25,638 bases of DNA. Source: CAZAFL01 sp964484465. Lineage in GTDB: Bacteria; Bacteroidota; Ignavibacteria; UBA10030; SZUA-254. The stretch is taken from contig CAZAFL010000034.1 of the NCBI GenBank assembly GCA_964484465.1, positions 1 through 25,638 of the forward strand, given 5' to 3'. Under the pieces are notes generated by a model. That model did no database searches. It was not told the DNA's origin and saw only the letters and a list, made by a program, of their open reading frames with translations. Of this stretch, positions 14,695 to 23,531 are shown one piece after another. Position numbers and translations under genes: made by a program. How positions within the stretch are numbered: the first letter of the stretch is position 1; each line of letters begins with the position of its first letter.

Positions 14695-16494
14695 TTATAA
14701 GGCTTTCTTCAATGTAAACTTAAACGTACTCCCCCTCCCTTTTTCCGATTCCACCCAAATCTTTCCCCCGTGTGCTTCGACGATTTCTTTACAGATCCAG
14801 AGACCTAAACCGGTGCCTTTGATATCACGATTCTCCCCGGTGTCAACACGCGAAAATTTTTGGAACAATTTATCGTGATACTCCGGGGGAATGCCGATCC
14901 CCTCGTCAGATATTGATACCAGCATCACATCGGAAGTAAGGTCTGCTGCGACGACATGCACTGTTCCTCCCTGCGGAGAGTATTTCACGGCATTGCTGAC
15001 CAAATTCTGTACCACTTGGCGCAACTTTGATTGGTCACCTTTTATAAAAGCCACATCCGCTTCCACACGAGTTAGAATCTGATGCCTGCCGGAGAAGCGG
15101 ACCATCGATATCGCATCCTGAAAAAGCCGCTCGAGATTGACGACTTTGAAATAAAAACTTAATTGTCCGGATTCAATTTTTGTCACAGACAGCGTATCTT
15201 CCGCAAGCTGGTTGAGCCGGGTTGCCTGTTCTACAATTAACTGTAAATATTCTTTCAGCCGCTTGGTATTCTGGACAATCTCATTTTTCAGTAATGATTT
15301 TCCTGCAAGAATGATACTCGAGAGAGGAGAACGGAAATCATGCGAAACTATCCCCAGGAATTCAGATTTTATCTTGTCGAGCTCGATGAGTTTCATATTA
15401 GCCTTCTGAACCTCATCATAGAGCTTCGCATTTTTGATGGCTCCACCAAGCTGGTCGCTTAAGGTTTCCAGTACCACCACGTCAGTTTCATCAAATGCAT
15501 GGAGCTTTGTGTCTTCCACGTTGATAACCCCGACAATTTCATTATCCACTTTTATCGGGAGAGCGAGTTCTGATCTTGTATTATGGTATTCATAGGCTTT
15601 GTATCGAGGGTCTTGAGAAACATCATTTGCCAGAACTTTATCCCCATGGATACCAACCCATCCGACAATACCTTCATTGAAGGACTGACGGTAACCATGC
15701 GGTAGGAAATCGACGAAGCTTCCCGCATGCGCCTCAAGAACCAGTTCCGTCTTGTCTTCGGACAACAAAAACACCGTCACATCAAAATAGTTGAAATTTT
15801 TCTGGATAGATGCCGCTGCCATACTCAACAGCGCATCAAGATTGAGCAAGGAAGTCAGCCGGCCCGATATCTCATTGATGGATTCGATTTGTGTAATCCT
15901 TTTTTCCGCATCCTCAAACATCGAAATATGCTTGAGCGCAGTAGCAAGGTATGCACCGAGGAGCTGTGCGAGTCCGGCATCCTCTTGCCCATACGCATTG
16001 GATTGTGTGGAGCCAAATGCCAGACAGCCCACAAGGTCATCCCCCGCTAACATCGGAACAATCAGCAGCGATTTGATTCCGAATTCCTCAATTTTCCCTT
16101 CAAGTGATTCGCTGAACATCGGACCCGAACCGATATCTTCTACAATGGAGGACTGATTTTTGATCACCCATCCCAACATACCTTCGTTCACCGGAAAATG
16201 CTTATGGTCAAGCTCCGTTGCATCGGCGACAGGGGACAGTGTCCTGACTATGTAATGGGTCTGCGTCCTGTTAAGCAAGCCTACGAAGCAAACCTGATAT
16301 GTTACCAGCCACTTGACTTCTGCGCGGACAACATTCAGGATTTCGTCGCGCGAATGAGCACCGTCCATTTGTACTGCCAGTTCATGGAGAGATTCCACCC
16401 GTCGCAGTATACCATATCCTTCAACCAGGGGTGTTTGAGGCTCCTGCCGCACTTTTTTAGCTACTCCCTTTTTTTCAGCAACCTTCGACTTCAT
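14695..16494 (-). CDS. Soluble GAF-GAF sensor histidine kinase
   Basis: 599 residues, with no signal peptide or membrane segment. Domain order: a basic N-terminus (1-30); GAF 1 at about 45-195 (VNEGMLGWVIKNQ, then LLIVPMLAGDDLVGCLAFGS); GAF 2 at about 220-365 (FNEGIVGWVGIHG, then LALPIKVDNEIVGVINVED); HisKA with phospho-acceptor H385 in SEFLGIVSHDFRSPLSS; and a C-terminal HATPase (LRQVVQNLVSNAVKYSPQGG N-box, DEGIGIP G1 box, GTGLGLWICK G2 box). The stimulus is unknown; GAF domains often bind small cytoplasmic ligands. There is no response regulator in the window. It starts 12 bp after the purM stop, so the two may be co-transcribed, and is convergent with phoU. It lacks the membrane-plus-PAS layout of PhoR, so a role in phosphate sensing is only a possibility. 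Confidence 0.93.
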   Translation of the reverse strand: MKSKVAEKKGVAKKVRQEPQTPLVEGYGILRRVESLHELAVQMDGAHSRDEILNVVRAEVKWLVTYQVCFVGLLNRTQTHYIVRTLSPVADATELDHKHFPVNEGMLGWVIKNQSSIVEDIGSGPMFSESLEGKIEEFGIKSLLIVPMLAGDDLVGCLAFGSTQSNAYGQEDAGLAQLLGAYLATALKHISMFEDAEKRITQIESINEISGRLTSLLNLDALLSMAAASIQKNFNYFDVTVFLLSEDKTELVLEAHAGSFVDFLPHGYRQSFNEGIVGWVGIHGDKVLANDVSQDPRYKAYEYHNTRSELALPIKVDNEIVGVINVEDTKLHAFDETDVVVLETLSDQLGGAIKNAKLYDEVQKANMKLIELDKIKSEFLGIVSHDFRSPLSSIILAGKSLLKNEIVQNTKRLKEYLQLIVEQATRLNQLAEDTLSVTKIESGQLSFYFKVVNLERLFQDAISMVRFSGRHQILTRVEADVAFIKGDQSKLRQVVQNLVSNAVKYSPQGGTVHVVAADLTSDVMLVSISDEGIGIPPEYHDKLFQKFSRVDTGENRDIKGTGLGLWICKEIVEAHGGKIWVESEKGRGSTFKFTLKKAL

Positions 16495-16506
16495 AGTTTT
16501 AAGATT

Positions 16507-17505
16507 TTACTTTTTAATAACCTCTCCGATCATCATCGGATGCTCACCGTTGCTTTGCAGAATATGTACCAGCTTGTCGACTCCGCTTTTTGCACAAACG
16601 ACGACAAGTCCGATACCCAAATTAAAGGCTCGCCTCATTTCTTCTTCCGGTACATTGCCTAACCGTTGAATCAACTCAAAAAGGGGAGGACGCTTCCATC
16701 TCCGCCATCCGATTTTAAGTGAACAATGCTTGGGTATCACTCTCATCGTGTTCCCGACAATCCCGCCGCCTGTAATGTGTGCGAACGCATGGACCGACGG
16801 CAATTGAGACACGGCAGAAATTGCGGAAAGGTATGACCGATGCACGGCAAGGAGCGCATTACCTAATCTCATGCCCAGCTCATTGATAAAATCGTCCACA
16901 TCGTACCGCTCAAACAAGACCGAACGCGCTAGCGAATATCCGTTGGTGTGCAATCCTGTGGACGGCAACCCAATAAGAATGTCTCCGGATCTCACCTTTT
17001 TACTGTTAAAAATCCTTTTCTTTTCAACAACTCCAACAATCATTCCTGCCAAGTCGTATTCATTTTCCCGGTAAAAACCCGGCATCTCTGCCGTTTCTCC
17101 TCCCACCAGTGAACATTTATTCTCCGTGCATGCTTTCACCATACCTTCAACTACGCTCTCAGCGACCTTGTGTTGCAATTTTCCTGTTGCCAAATAATCC
17201 AGGAAGAAGAGCGGTTGCGCACCGCAAACTGCAATATCATTAACACAATGGTTTACCAGGTCCTGACCGATAGTATCGTGTTGTTCCATTAAGAAGGCCA
17301 CCTTCAGCTTGGTACCGACCCCGTCGACGCTTGAGACAAGAATCGGCTCCCGCAAGCCTGAAAATTTTCCTTTATAGAAAGCTCCAAAATGCCCGATATC
17401 TGCAATAACTGATTTTGAAAAAGTGGTCCTTGCTCTCGCCTTAATTCGTTGAACAAATTTATCACCAGCTGCAATATCAACACCAGCTTGTGCATAGGTT
17501 TTCAC
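16507..17505 (-). CDS. purM: Phosphoribosylformylglycinamidine cyclo-ligase (AIR synthetase)
   Basis: 332 residues (E. coli PurM is 345). It begins MKTYAQAGVDIAAGDKFVQ, the usual PurM opening, and has VSSVDGVGTKLKVAF (the ATP-binding DGVGTK block), the GxTAEMPGFY motif in LVGGETAEMPGFY, and GLPSTGLHTNGYSLAR. It closes FGAM to 5-aminoimidazole ribonucleotide in purine synthesis, in the cytoplasm. No other purine gene is nearby; it is followed by the histidine kinase and divergent from the FAH gene. It appears intact. Confidence 0.96.
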   Translation of the reverse strand: MKTYAQAGVDIAAGDKFVQRIKARARTTFSKSVIADIGHFGAFYKGKFSGLREPILVSSVDGVGTKLKVAFLMEQHDTIGQDLVNHCVNDIAVCGAQPLFFLDYLATGKLQHKVAESVVEGMVKACTENKCSLVGGETAEMPGFYRENEYDLAGMIVGVVEKKRIFNSKKVRSGDILIGLPSTGLHTNGYSLARSVLFERYDVDDFINELGMRLGNALLAVHRSYLSAISAVSQLPSVHAFAHITGGGIVGNTMRVIPKHCSLKIGWRRWKRPPLFELIQRLGNVPEEEMRRAFNLGIGLVVVCAKSGVDKLVHILQSNGEHPMMIGEVIKK

Positions 17506-17664
17506 AGTTTTAAATCCTATCCAAAAAAATTTTTATTTTGGCACATAATATCTGATTAATTCGAGCAAAAATCAAGAATTGACTGATAAATGTCACATTA
17601 TTCGATTTCTCTTGCGGAAAACATCAAATTTAAGTATTATTTAAAGAATTTTGTTGAATGATTA
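17506..17664. other. Divergent intergenic region, purM / FAH-family gene
   Basis: An AT-rich 159-bp gap that must hold promoters for both directions. On the minus strand TAAATTTG (17632-17625) matches TAnnTTTG but has no -33 TTTG at the right distance, so I do not call it a promoter. No 11-bp TTAACA array is present, so these genes look to be outside the proposed Pho regulon. Confidence 0.4.
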
Positions 17665-18327
17665 ATGAAAACTATCCAACTTGAAGGGTCAAAAACAGAG
17701 TATCCGGTAGGAAAAATCATCTGCATGGGCCGCAATTATGTAGAACACGCAAAGGAAATGAACTCTGAGCCTCCCAAAGAACCCATCGTTTTCCTGAAAC
17801 CCTCAACCGCACTGATTCGGAACAATGACGAAATCAGGATTCCAGGGATTTCCAAACTGCCCCACTATGAGACCGAGCTTGTCGTTGCAATTGGGAAAAA
17901 TGGGAAACTGATACCTCGGACGCAGGCTCTTCAATATATTCTCGGCTACGGGATAGGGCTGGATATGACGTTGCGGGATATCCAGAATGAAGCAAAGGGT
18001 AAAGGACTGCCCTGGACTGTTGCAAAGGGATTCGATACTTCCGCTCCTGTTTCAGATATTGTCCCCTCTTCAAAAATCAAAGATCCACAGGATCTCGGAA
18101 TTCGCTGCATGGTAAACGGAATTGTCCGACAGGAGGGCTCAACAAAAAAAATGATTTTCCCTGTAGCAGCAATCATTGAATATATCTCCTCGATTTTCAC
18201 ACTCGAAACTGGCGACCTCATTTTCACCGGCACTCCGGAAGGCGTTGGCACAGTCTCCGATGGAGACATGATAGAAGCAGAACTCATCAGTTATGTAAAA
18301 ATCTCCCATAAGGTAAGGTTCGCATAA
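17665..18327 (+). CDS. Fumarylacetoacetate-hydrolase (FAH) family enzyme, acylpyruvase/oxaloacetate decarboxylase type
   Basis: 220 residues, the short single-domain FAH form seen in FAHD1/YcgM-like enzymes. Metal ligands fit the E-x-E...D pattern: E69 and E71 in HYETELVVAIG, and D100 in GYGIGLDMTLRD. K121 in AKGFDTSAP is the conserved active-site lysine. The opening GKIICMGRNYVEHAKE and the ending FTGTPEGVG are typical. Members hydrolyse acylpyruvates or decarboxylate oxaloacetate with Mg2+ or Mn2+ in the cytoplasm; the exact substrate cannot be set from sequence. It is the first gene of an apparent plus-strand operon with the M23 peptidase (6 bp downstream) and valS. Confidence 0.92.
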   Translation: MKTIQLEGSKTEYPVGKIICMGRNYVEHAKEMNSEPPKEPIVFLKPSTALIRNNDEIRIPGISKLPHYETELVVAIGKNGKLIPRTQALQYILGYGIGLDMTLRDIQNEAKGKGLPWTVAKGFDTSAPVSDIVPSSKIKDPQDLGIRCMVNGIVRQEGSTKKMIFPVAAIIEYISSIFTLETGDLIFTGTPEGVGTVSDGDMIEAELISYVKISHKVRFA

Positions 18328-18333
18328 TAATTG

Positions 18334-20640
18334 ATGAGCCAATCTCAACCTCTCTTTCGTTTTCTCGTGATGTACCTTTTCGTTTTGCTCATCTCGCTGA
18401 TAACAACTCCCTCGGCAAAGGAAGAACCAAAGCCTGGCGCACGGTTGGAACCGATTCCAAACAGCCGTCCTCGTTTTGACAGCGTGAGAACAAACCTCAA
18501 CGATTATATCTGGCCGACAGATGCAAGTCATAAAGTGACATCCTCGTTCGCTGAATACCGCTCGACGCACTTTCACGGCGGAATTGATATCAGCACAAAC
18601 GGTCATACCGGTTATAAAGTGTTTGCAGTCCGGGACGGATTTATCTACCGGATCAGTATTTCTCCGAACGGTTATGGGAAAATGTTGTACATCAAGCATC
18701 CTGATGGGTATGTGACTACATATGCCCATCTACAGTCGTTCAACGATTCCATCAACAGCATTGTCCGTGAGGAACAGTATCGCCGCGGCACGTATGCGAT
18801 CGACCTTGTCATCGATACACCCCGGATTCTGGTTAAACAGGGTGAGATCGTTGCTTATACAGGAGATACCGGTTTTGGCCCTCCTCATCTCCACTTTGAA
18901 CTTCGTGATGAAAACCTGAACCCCGTGAACCCGATGTTATGTGAAAACTTTTCCGTTAAAGACGATATCCCTCCGTCCATCAGACGACTAATGATTTCAC
19001 CACTCACTCCTTATTCAACCGTCAACGATGGCTTTGTGCCTAAATTTTTTTCGAGATTTCCTCGTAATCGCCATACATTAAGAATTCCTCAGGTAATCCA
19101 CGTCCAGGGCCAGATTGGATTTGGAGTAGAAGCTCTGGATCGCACAGACGGTACCTGGAGTAAAGCCGGTATTCATCGTATGGAGTTGTACCTTGACGAC
19201 AGCTTATCTTTCGCAATGCAGCTCGACCGGGTGCCGGCGGAGGAGACAAAGATGATTGACCTCGATTATGATTTCCCGACGATCTACCGGGGGCGGGGAA
19301 AATTTCAGAAATTATATATCGACTTAGGCAATGCTCTTCCGTTTTATGAACACCGCCCGGAAGGTTCGGGCATCGTCAATACTGAAAAACTCACCGAAGG
19401 TGAACATCAGTACAAAATAGTCTGTAAAGATATTGCGGGAAACCGGACAGAGCTGGTCGGCCGATTGCTCGTCAACCGAAAACCGAAAATTCAAATGCAG
19501 AAGGCTGACGAAGATGCAATTTCTTTATCCGGAACCAATCTCGCCTCTATCGACCGATTCTACATATTCGGGAAAAAACTTTCAGAGCAGGGATGGACAC
19601 AACATACCCTTACGAACGGGAGATTTGAACGGGATTCAAATCAGATAAAAATTCCCGTCAACACAAAGCAATATGACATGCTGAAAATTATCGGAGAAAC
19701 TGCCCACAAAGTGGCGTCTGCGCCCCTCTTTTATTTCATAAAAAAACCTCAAGGGTCGAATCACGAAGTTACCATCGACTACGATATCCTGAATGATTAT
19801 GTCAGGGTGTATCTCACGAGCAGGGGTCTTTTCTCGGAGGTTCCAGCATGCATTGTAGTTGAAGGACCGACTCAGCAAACTGTCGAGCTTGAAGCAGCCG
19901 AACCGAATAAATACACAGGTATTTTTGTGCCGACTGATTCGTTCGCCGGACCTCGCTCGATACGTGTCGACGCAGAGGTAAACGGCGAGAAAACTTCGAC
20001 AACAACATCCTTTGAGCTATATTCGATTCCCACGGGAACACGGGGATCATTCATTGTCGACAACGGCAACCTCACCATCTCGTACGATTCCGCCGCCGTC
20101 TTTAGGCCTCTTCATATGCGAATCCAGACTCAACCTTCGCACTATTCTTCCATTTATTCACTCGAACCGGAAGATGTGTTATTGAATAAAGGCATCCGTG
20201 TATCGTTGCCTCCTCAAAGAGATGCACAGGAAAACCACCTGGCTTTATATTTCCGCTCGACTGCCGGCTGGGTGTTTCAAACTTCGGTGCGTGACACCGT
20301 ACGCAATGTATACTCATCGACACTCACACGAACACTCGGTGAAGTTGCTCTTATGCGGGACGACGAACCTCCGAATATCGGGAGACTCCGCGTATTCCCG
20401 TATCACGGAAAACCTCATATCGGTTTCAGTTATTTTGACAACCTCAGCGGTGTTGACCCCGATGAAATAAAACTGTACATTGATGAAAAGATTGCTATAC
20501 CGGAAATAGACGGCGAGCATCATCGCGTTTGGTACCAGGCCGACCAGCGTCTGGAACGCGGAAAACACACCTTGTTGATTTCAATGAAAGACCGCATGAA
20601 AAATGAAACACACATCTCACGGATTTTTACAATTCGATAG
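18334..20640 (+). CDS. Secreted M23-family (LytM) metallopeptidase with long beta-rich C-terminus
   Basis: About 768 residues from the ATG at 18334; the preceding TTG at 18331 is in frame but less likely. A hydrophobic N-terminal segment (FLVMYLFVLLISLI, about 9-22) acts as a signal peptide or anchor. The LytM domain spans about 55-205: H81 and D85 of HGGID, H132 in TTYAHL, and H185/H187 in the zinc motif HLHFELRD, so the catalytic site is complete. An insertion of about 40 residues lies between the YAHL and GDTG blocks. About 550 residues follow, likely several beta-sandwich domains with an Ig-like look (ending in a SGVDPDEIKLYIDE-type segment). It probably trims peptidoglycan cross-links or activates cell-wall hydrolysis in the periplasm. 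Confidence 0.9.
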   Translation: MSQSQPLFRFLVMYLFVLLISLITTPSAKEEPKPGARLEPIPNSRPRFDSVRTNLNDYIWPTDASHKVTSSFAEYRSTHFHGGIDISTNGHTGYKVFAVRDGFIYRISISPNGYGKMLYIKHPDGYVTTYAHLQSFNDSINSIVREEQYRRGTYAIDLVIDTPRILVKQGEIVAYTGDTGFGPPHLHFELRDENLNPVNPMLCENFSVKDDIPPSIRRLMISPLTPYSTVNDGFVPKFFSRFPRNRHTLRIPQVIHVQGQIGFGVEALDRTDGTWSKAGIHRMELYLDDSLSFAMQLDRVPAEETKMIDLDYDFPTIYRGRGKFQKLYIDLGNALPFYEHRPEGSGIVNTEKLTEGEHQYKIVCKDIAGNRTELVGRLLVNRKPKIQMQKADEDAISLSGTNLASIDRFYIFGKKLSEQGWTQHTLTNGRFERDSNQIKIPVNTKQYDMLKIIGETAHKVASAPLFYFIKKPQGSNHEVTIDYDILNDYVRVYLTSRGLFSEVPACIVVEGPTQQTVELEAAEPNKYTGIFVPTDSFAGPRSIRVDAEVNGEKTSTTTSFELYSIPTGTRGSFIVDNGNLTISYDSAAVFRPLHMRIQTQPSHYSSIYSLEPEDVLLNKGIRVSLPPQRDAQENHLALYFRSTAGWVFQTSVRDTVRNVYSSTLTRTLGEVALMRDDEPPNIGRLRVFPYHGKPHIGFSYFDNLSGVDPDEIKLYIDEKIAIPEIDGEHHRVWYQADQRLERGKHTLLISMKDRMKNETHISRIFTIR

Positions 20641-20669
20641 CAGACGAATTCTGATACGCTCTCACCCCC

Positions 20670-23417
20670 ATGGCTGAGTTACCGAAAGCATATATACCCA
20701 AAGATTCTGAAGAAAAATGGTACCCATTTTGGGAGAGAAACGGGTTTTTCCACGCGCGGGTCAATGCTCAAAAGAAACCATATACCATCGTCATACCACC
20801 ACCAAACATCACAGGAATCCTGACGATGGGACACGTCCTGAACAATACCATTCAGGATGCTTTTATCAGGTGGAAACGAATGCAGGGATATGAAACACTC
20901 TGGATGCCGGGCACTGACCATGCCGGTATCGCGACTCAAAATGTCGTGGAAAAATCTCTTGTAAAGGAAGGCACCAGTCGTCAGGACCTTAGCCGGGAAG
21001 AGTTTGTTAAGCGTGTCTGGAAATGGAAGGAAGAATACGGGGGGACCATCATCAAACAGCTCAAAAAACTGGGCGCATCATGCGATTGGGAACGTGAACG
21101 ATTTACAATGGATGAAGGGCTTTCCGAGGCGGTACAGGAAATTTTCATACGGCTCTATAAGAAAGGACTCATCTACCGCGGGAAATATATTGTCAACTGG
21201 TGTCCGAAACATCACACCGCGCTCAGCGATGACGAAGTGATATTCGGCGAACAACAAACTCACCTCTGGTATATCAAATATCCTATCAAAGGTTTGAATG
21301 AGTACGCTGTTGTTGCAACAACCCGCCCCGAAACAATGCTGGGGGACACCGCTGTTGCTGTCCACCCGAACGATGAGAGGTATAAGCACCTTGTCGGAAA
21401 GATGGTAACCCTTCCTCTCGCCGGGAGAGAAATCCCGATCATCAGCGATGAGTTCGTCGACCCCTCGTTCGGCACGGGGATGGTCAAGATAACTCCCGCC
21501 CACGACCCGAATGACTACTGGATCGGTCAGCGTCACAATGAAAATATCGGACAGCGGCACCATATACCCTTCATCACTATTCTCGACGAGTCTGCTCATC
21601 TCAATGAAAACGTTCCAAAAAAATATCAGGGGATTGATTACCTCGATGCACGAAAGGAAGTCGTGAAGGATCTGGAGCATCTGGGAGTGCTCCAGAAAAC
21701 CGAACCTTATGTTAATAATGTTGGAAGATGTTACCGGTGTGATAGTATCATTCAGCCCCTCCTTTCCGACCAATGGTTCGTGAGGATGAAGCCACTTGCA
21801 GGGCAGGCACTCAAGGTTGTTTTTGACGGTAAAATAAAATTTCACCCCGAACGATGGGTAAAGACATACGAACATTGGATGACAAATATCCGCGACTGGT
21901 GCATCTCGCGCCAACTCTGGTGGGGCCACCGCATCCCTGTTTGGTATTGTGAGGGAGACGAGAGATGCACGCTTGAGTGTAAGGAACCTGTAGTTTCACG
22001 AACCAAGCCTGCTGACTGCCCCCATTGCGGTTCTGCGAAGTGGCGACAAGATCCTGACGTTCTGGATACCTGGTTTTCTTCGTGGCTCTGGCCATTTTCG
22101 ACATTAGGTTGGCCTCATGACAATCCCGACCTCAGATATTTTTATCCGACGAATGCGCTCGTAACCGGTCCTGACATTATTTTCTTCTGGGTTGCCCGGA
22201 TGATCATGGCAGGCATCGAAGTAATGCACGAAGTTCCGTTACCTGATGGTTCACCACGTAAACGCATCGAAGATATCATCCCGTTCAATGACGTCTATTT
22301 CACAAGCATCATCCGCGACGCAAAAGGAAGGAAGATGAGCAAATCTCTCGGCAATTCACCCGACCCTCTCGACGTCATCGCGGAATATGGGGCGGATGCT
22401 TTGCGGTTCACCATTCTCTATCTTGCACCTCTGGGACAGGACGTGATGTACTCCAACGAAAAATGTGAGATCGGAAGAAATTTTGCCAATAAGATCTGGA
22501 ATGCAGGAAGATTTTTGCTGATGAATAAAGACCAGCTCGGAACTCAATCCGAACACGGGAAAGACATACATGACGAACATCTTGATTTGGCAGACAGGTG
22601 GATTCTTTCACGTCTCCATTCCACCATCGGAGAGTTAAATAATGATCTGGAGAAATTCGAAATCAATCAGGGAACAAAAATTTTGTATGATTTCGTTTGG
22701 CATGATTTCTGCGACTGGTATGTGGAAATGATCAAGGGACGGTTATACGGAGACGAATCAACAGAAGTAAAATCTGTCGTTCTCAATCGTTCTTTGCATG
22801 TGTTCGACCAGGCAATCAGAATGCTCCATCCGTTCATGCCGTTTGTGACGGAAGAATTGTGGCAACAACTAGCGCCGCGCGAAAAGAACGAATCGATTAT
22901 GTTGAGCCCGTTTCCTGTCCAGAACAAGAAATGGGTTGATACGAAAACCGAAGATGAAATGCAGTTTGTGCAGAACACGATTGAAAGCATTCGAAATGTA
23001 CGCGGGGAGCTTTCTGTGCCGCCCTCGAAAGAAATCGGCATCATCATCAGTTTCAGTGAACGCGCAAAAACAGAAATCGTCCAGAAATATCAAAGTTATT
23101 TCCTGCGCCTTGCACGCGTGACGACAATTGAGCAATTAACAAACGGTCAGAAGCCAAAGCAGGCGGCCAGCGCCGTGGTGCAAGGGGGAGAAGTATTTAT
23201 CCCTCTTGAAGGAATTATCGACCTCGATGCGGAGCGGGAGCGCATCGAAAAGGAAATTGCTCACAACCAGAAAATGTTCGACAGCATTCAGAGCAAACTT
23301 GCCGACGACCGGTTCGTCACCAAAGCCCCGAAACCGGTTGTCGATAAAGAACGGGAGAAACTCGAACATTTCAGAACAAGCCTCGAAAAATTAAAGAAAA
23401 ATCTGGAGAGGTTGTAG
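20670..23417 (+). CDS. valS: Valyl-tRNA synthetase
   Basis: 915 residues, class Ia, normal bacterial length. The HIGH-type motif is TMGH (52-55) within PPPNITGILTMGH. The CP1 editing domain shows ATTRPETMLGDTAVAVHP (around 210-228), and the catalytic core has WWGHRIPVWYC followed by a cysteine-rich zinc-like insert (CEGDERC...DCPHCG) and LDTWFSSWLWPFSTLGWP, diagnostic for ValRS. KMSKS is at 555-559. The anticodon-binding domain (HPFMPFVTEELWQ) is followed by the C-terminal coiled coil (RERIEKEIAHNQKMF...) that contacts tRNA. It charges tRNA-Val and hydrolyses mischarged threonine. It starts 29 bp after the M23 gene. Confidence 0.98.
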   Translation: MAELPKAYIPKDSEEKWYPFWERNGFFHARVNAQKKPYTIVIPPPNITGILTMGHVLNNTIQDAFIRWKRMQGYETLWMPGTDHAGIATQNVVEKSLVKEGTSRQDLSREEFVKRVWKWKEEYGGTIIKQLKKLGASCDWERERFTMDEGLSEAVQEIFIRLYKKGLIYRGKYIVNWCPKHHTALSDDEVIFGEQQTHLWYIKYPIKGLNEYAVVATTRPETMLGDTAVAVHPNDERYKHLVGKMVTLPLAGREIPIISDEFVDPSFGTGMVKITPAHDPNDYWIGQRHNENIGQRHHIPFITILDESAHLNENVPKKYQGIDYLDARKEVVKDLEHLGVLQKTEPYVNNVGRCYRCDSIIQPLLSDQWFVRMKPLAGQALKVVFDGKIKFHPERWVKTYEHWMTNIRDWCISRQLWWGHRIPVWYCEGDERCTLECKEPVVSRTKPADCPHCGSAKWRQDPDVLDTWFSSWLWPFSTLGWPHDNPDLRYFYPTNALVTGPDIIFFWVARMIMAGIEVMHEVPLPDGSPRKRIEDIIPFNDVYFTSIIRDAKGRKMSKSLGNSPDPLDVIAEYGADALRFTILYLAPLGQDVMYSNEKCEIGRNFANKIWNAGRFLLMNKDQLGTQSEHGKDIHDEHLDLADRWILSRLHSTIGELNNDLEKFEINQGTKILYDFVWHDFCDWYVEMIKGRLYGDESTEVKSVVLNRSLHVFDQAIRMLHPFMPFVTEELWQQLAPREKNESIMLSPFPVQNKKWVDTKTEDEMQFVQNTIESIRNVRGELSVPPSKEIGIIISFSERAKTEIVQKYQSYFLRLARVTTIEQLTNGQKPKQAASAVVQGGEVFIPLEGIIDLDAERERIEKEIAHNQKMFDSIQSKLADDRFVTKAPKPVVDKEREKLEHFRTSLEKLKKNLERL

Positions 23418-23531
23418 AATTTATTCATTCCATTTTTACCGAACTCGTCATCAATCTCTATTTGGAAATAAGGACTACATGGTGAGCGCGTCAAGTTCGT
23501 TGTGAACCCTGCATCTTCAAGAACCGCAGAG

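Noticed and set aside
14685..14700. Terminator between phoU and the kinase gene
   Set aside because: Only one base separates the two stop codons and I saw no hairpin with a T-tract there.
17625..17632. TAnnTTTG-like element on the minus strand as the purM promoter
   Set aside because: It matches the -7 consensus but lacks a -33 TTTG and lies in very AT-rich DNA, where such matches arise by chance.
23480..23506. Eight-codon ORF (ATG GTG AGC ... TGA) just before the first TMTC-like gene
   Set aside because: It is too short to support and there is no sign of conserved leader function; it merely overlaps the possible GTG start region.
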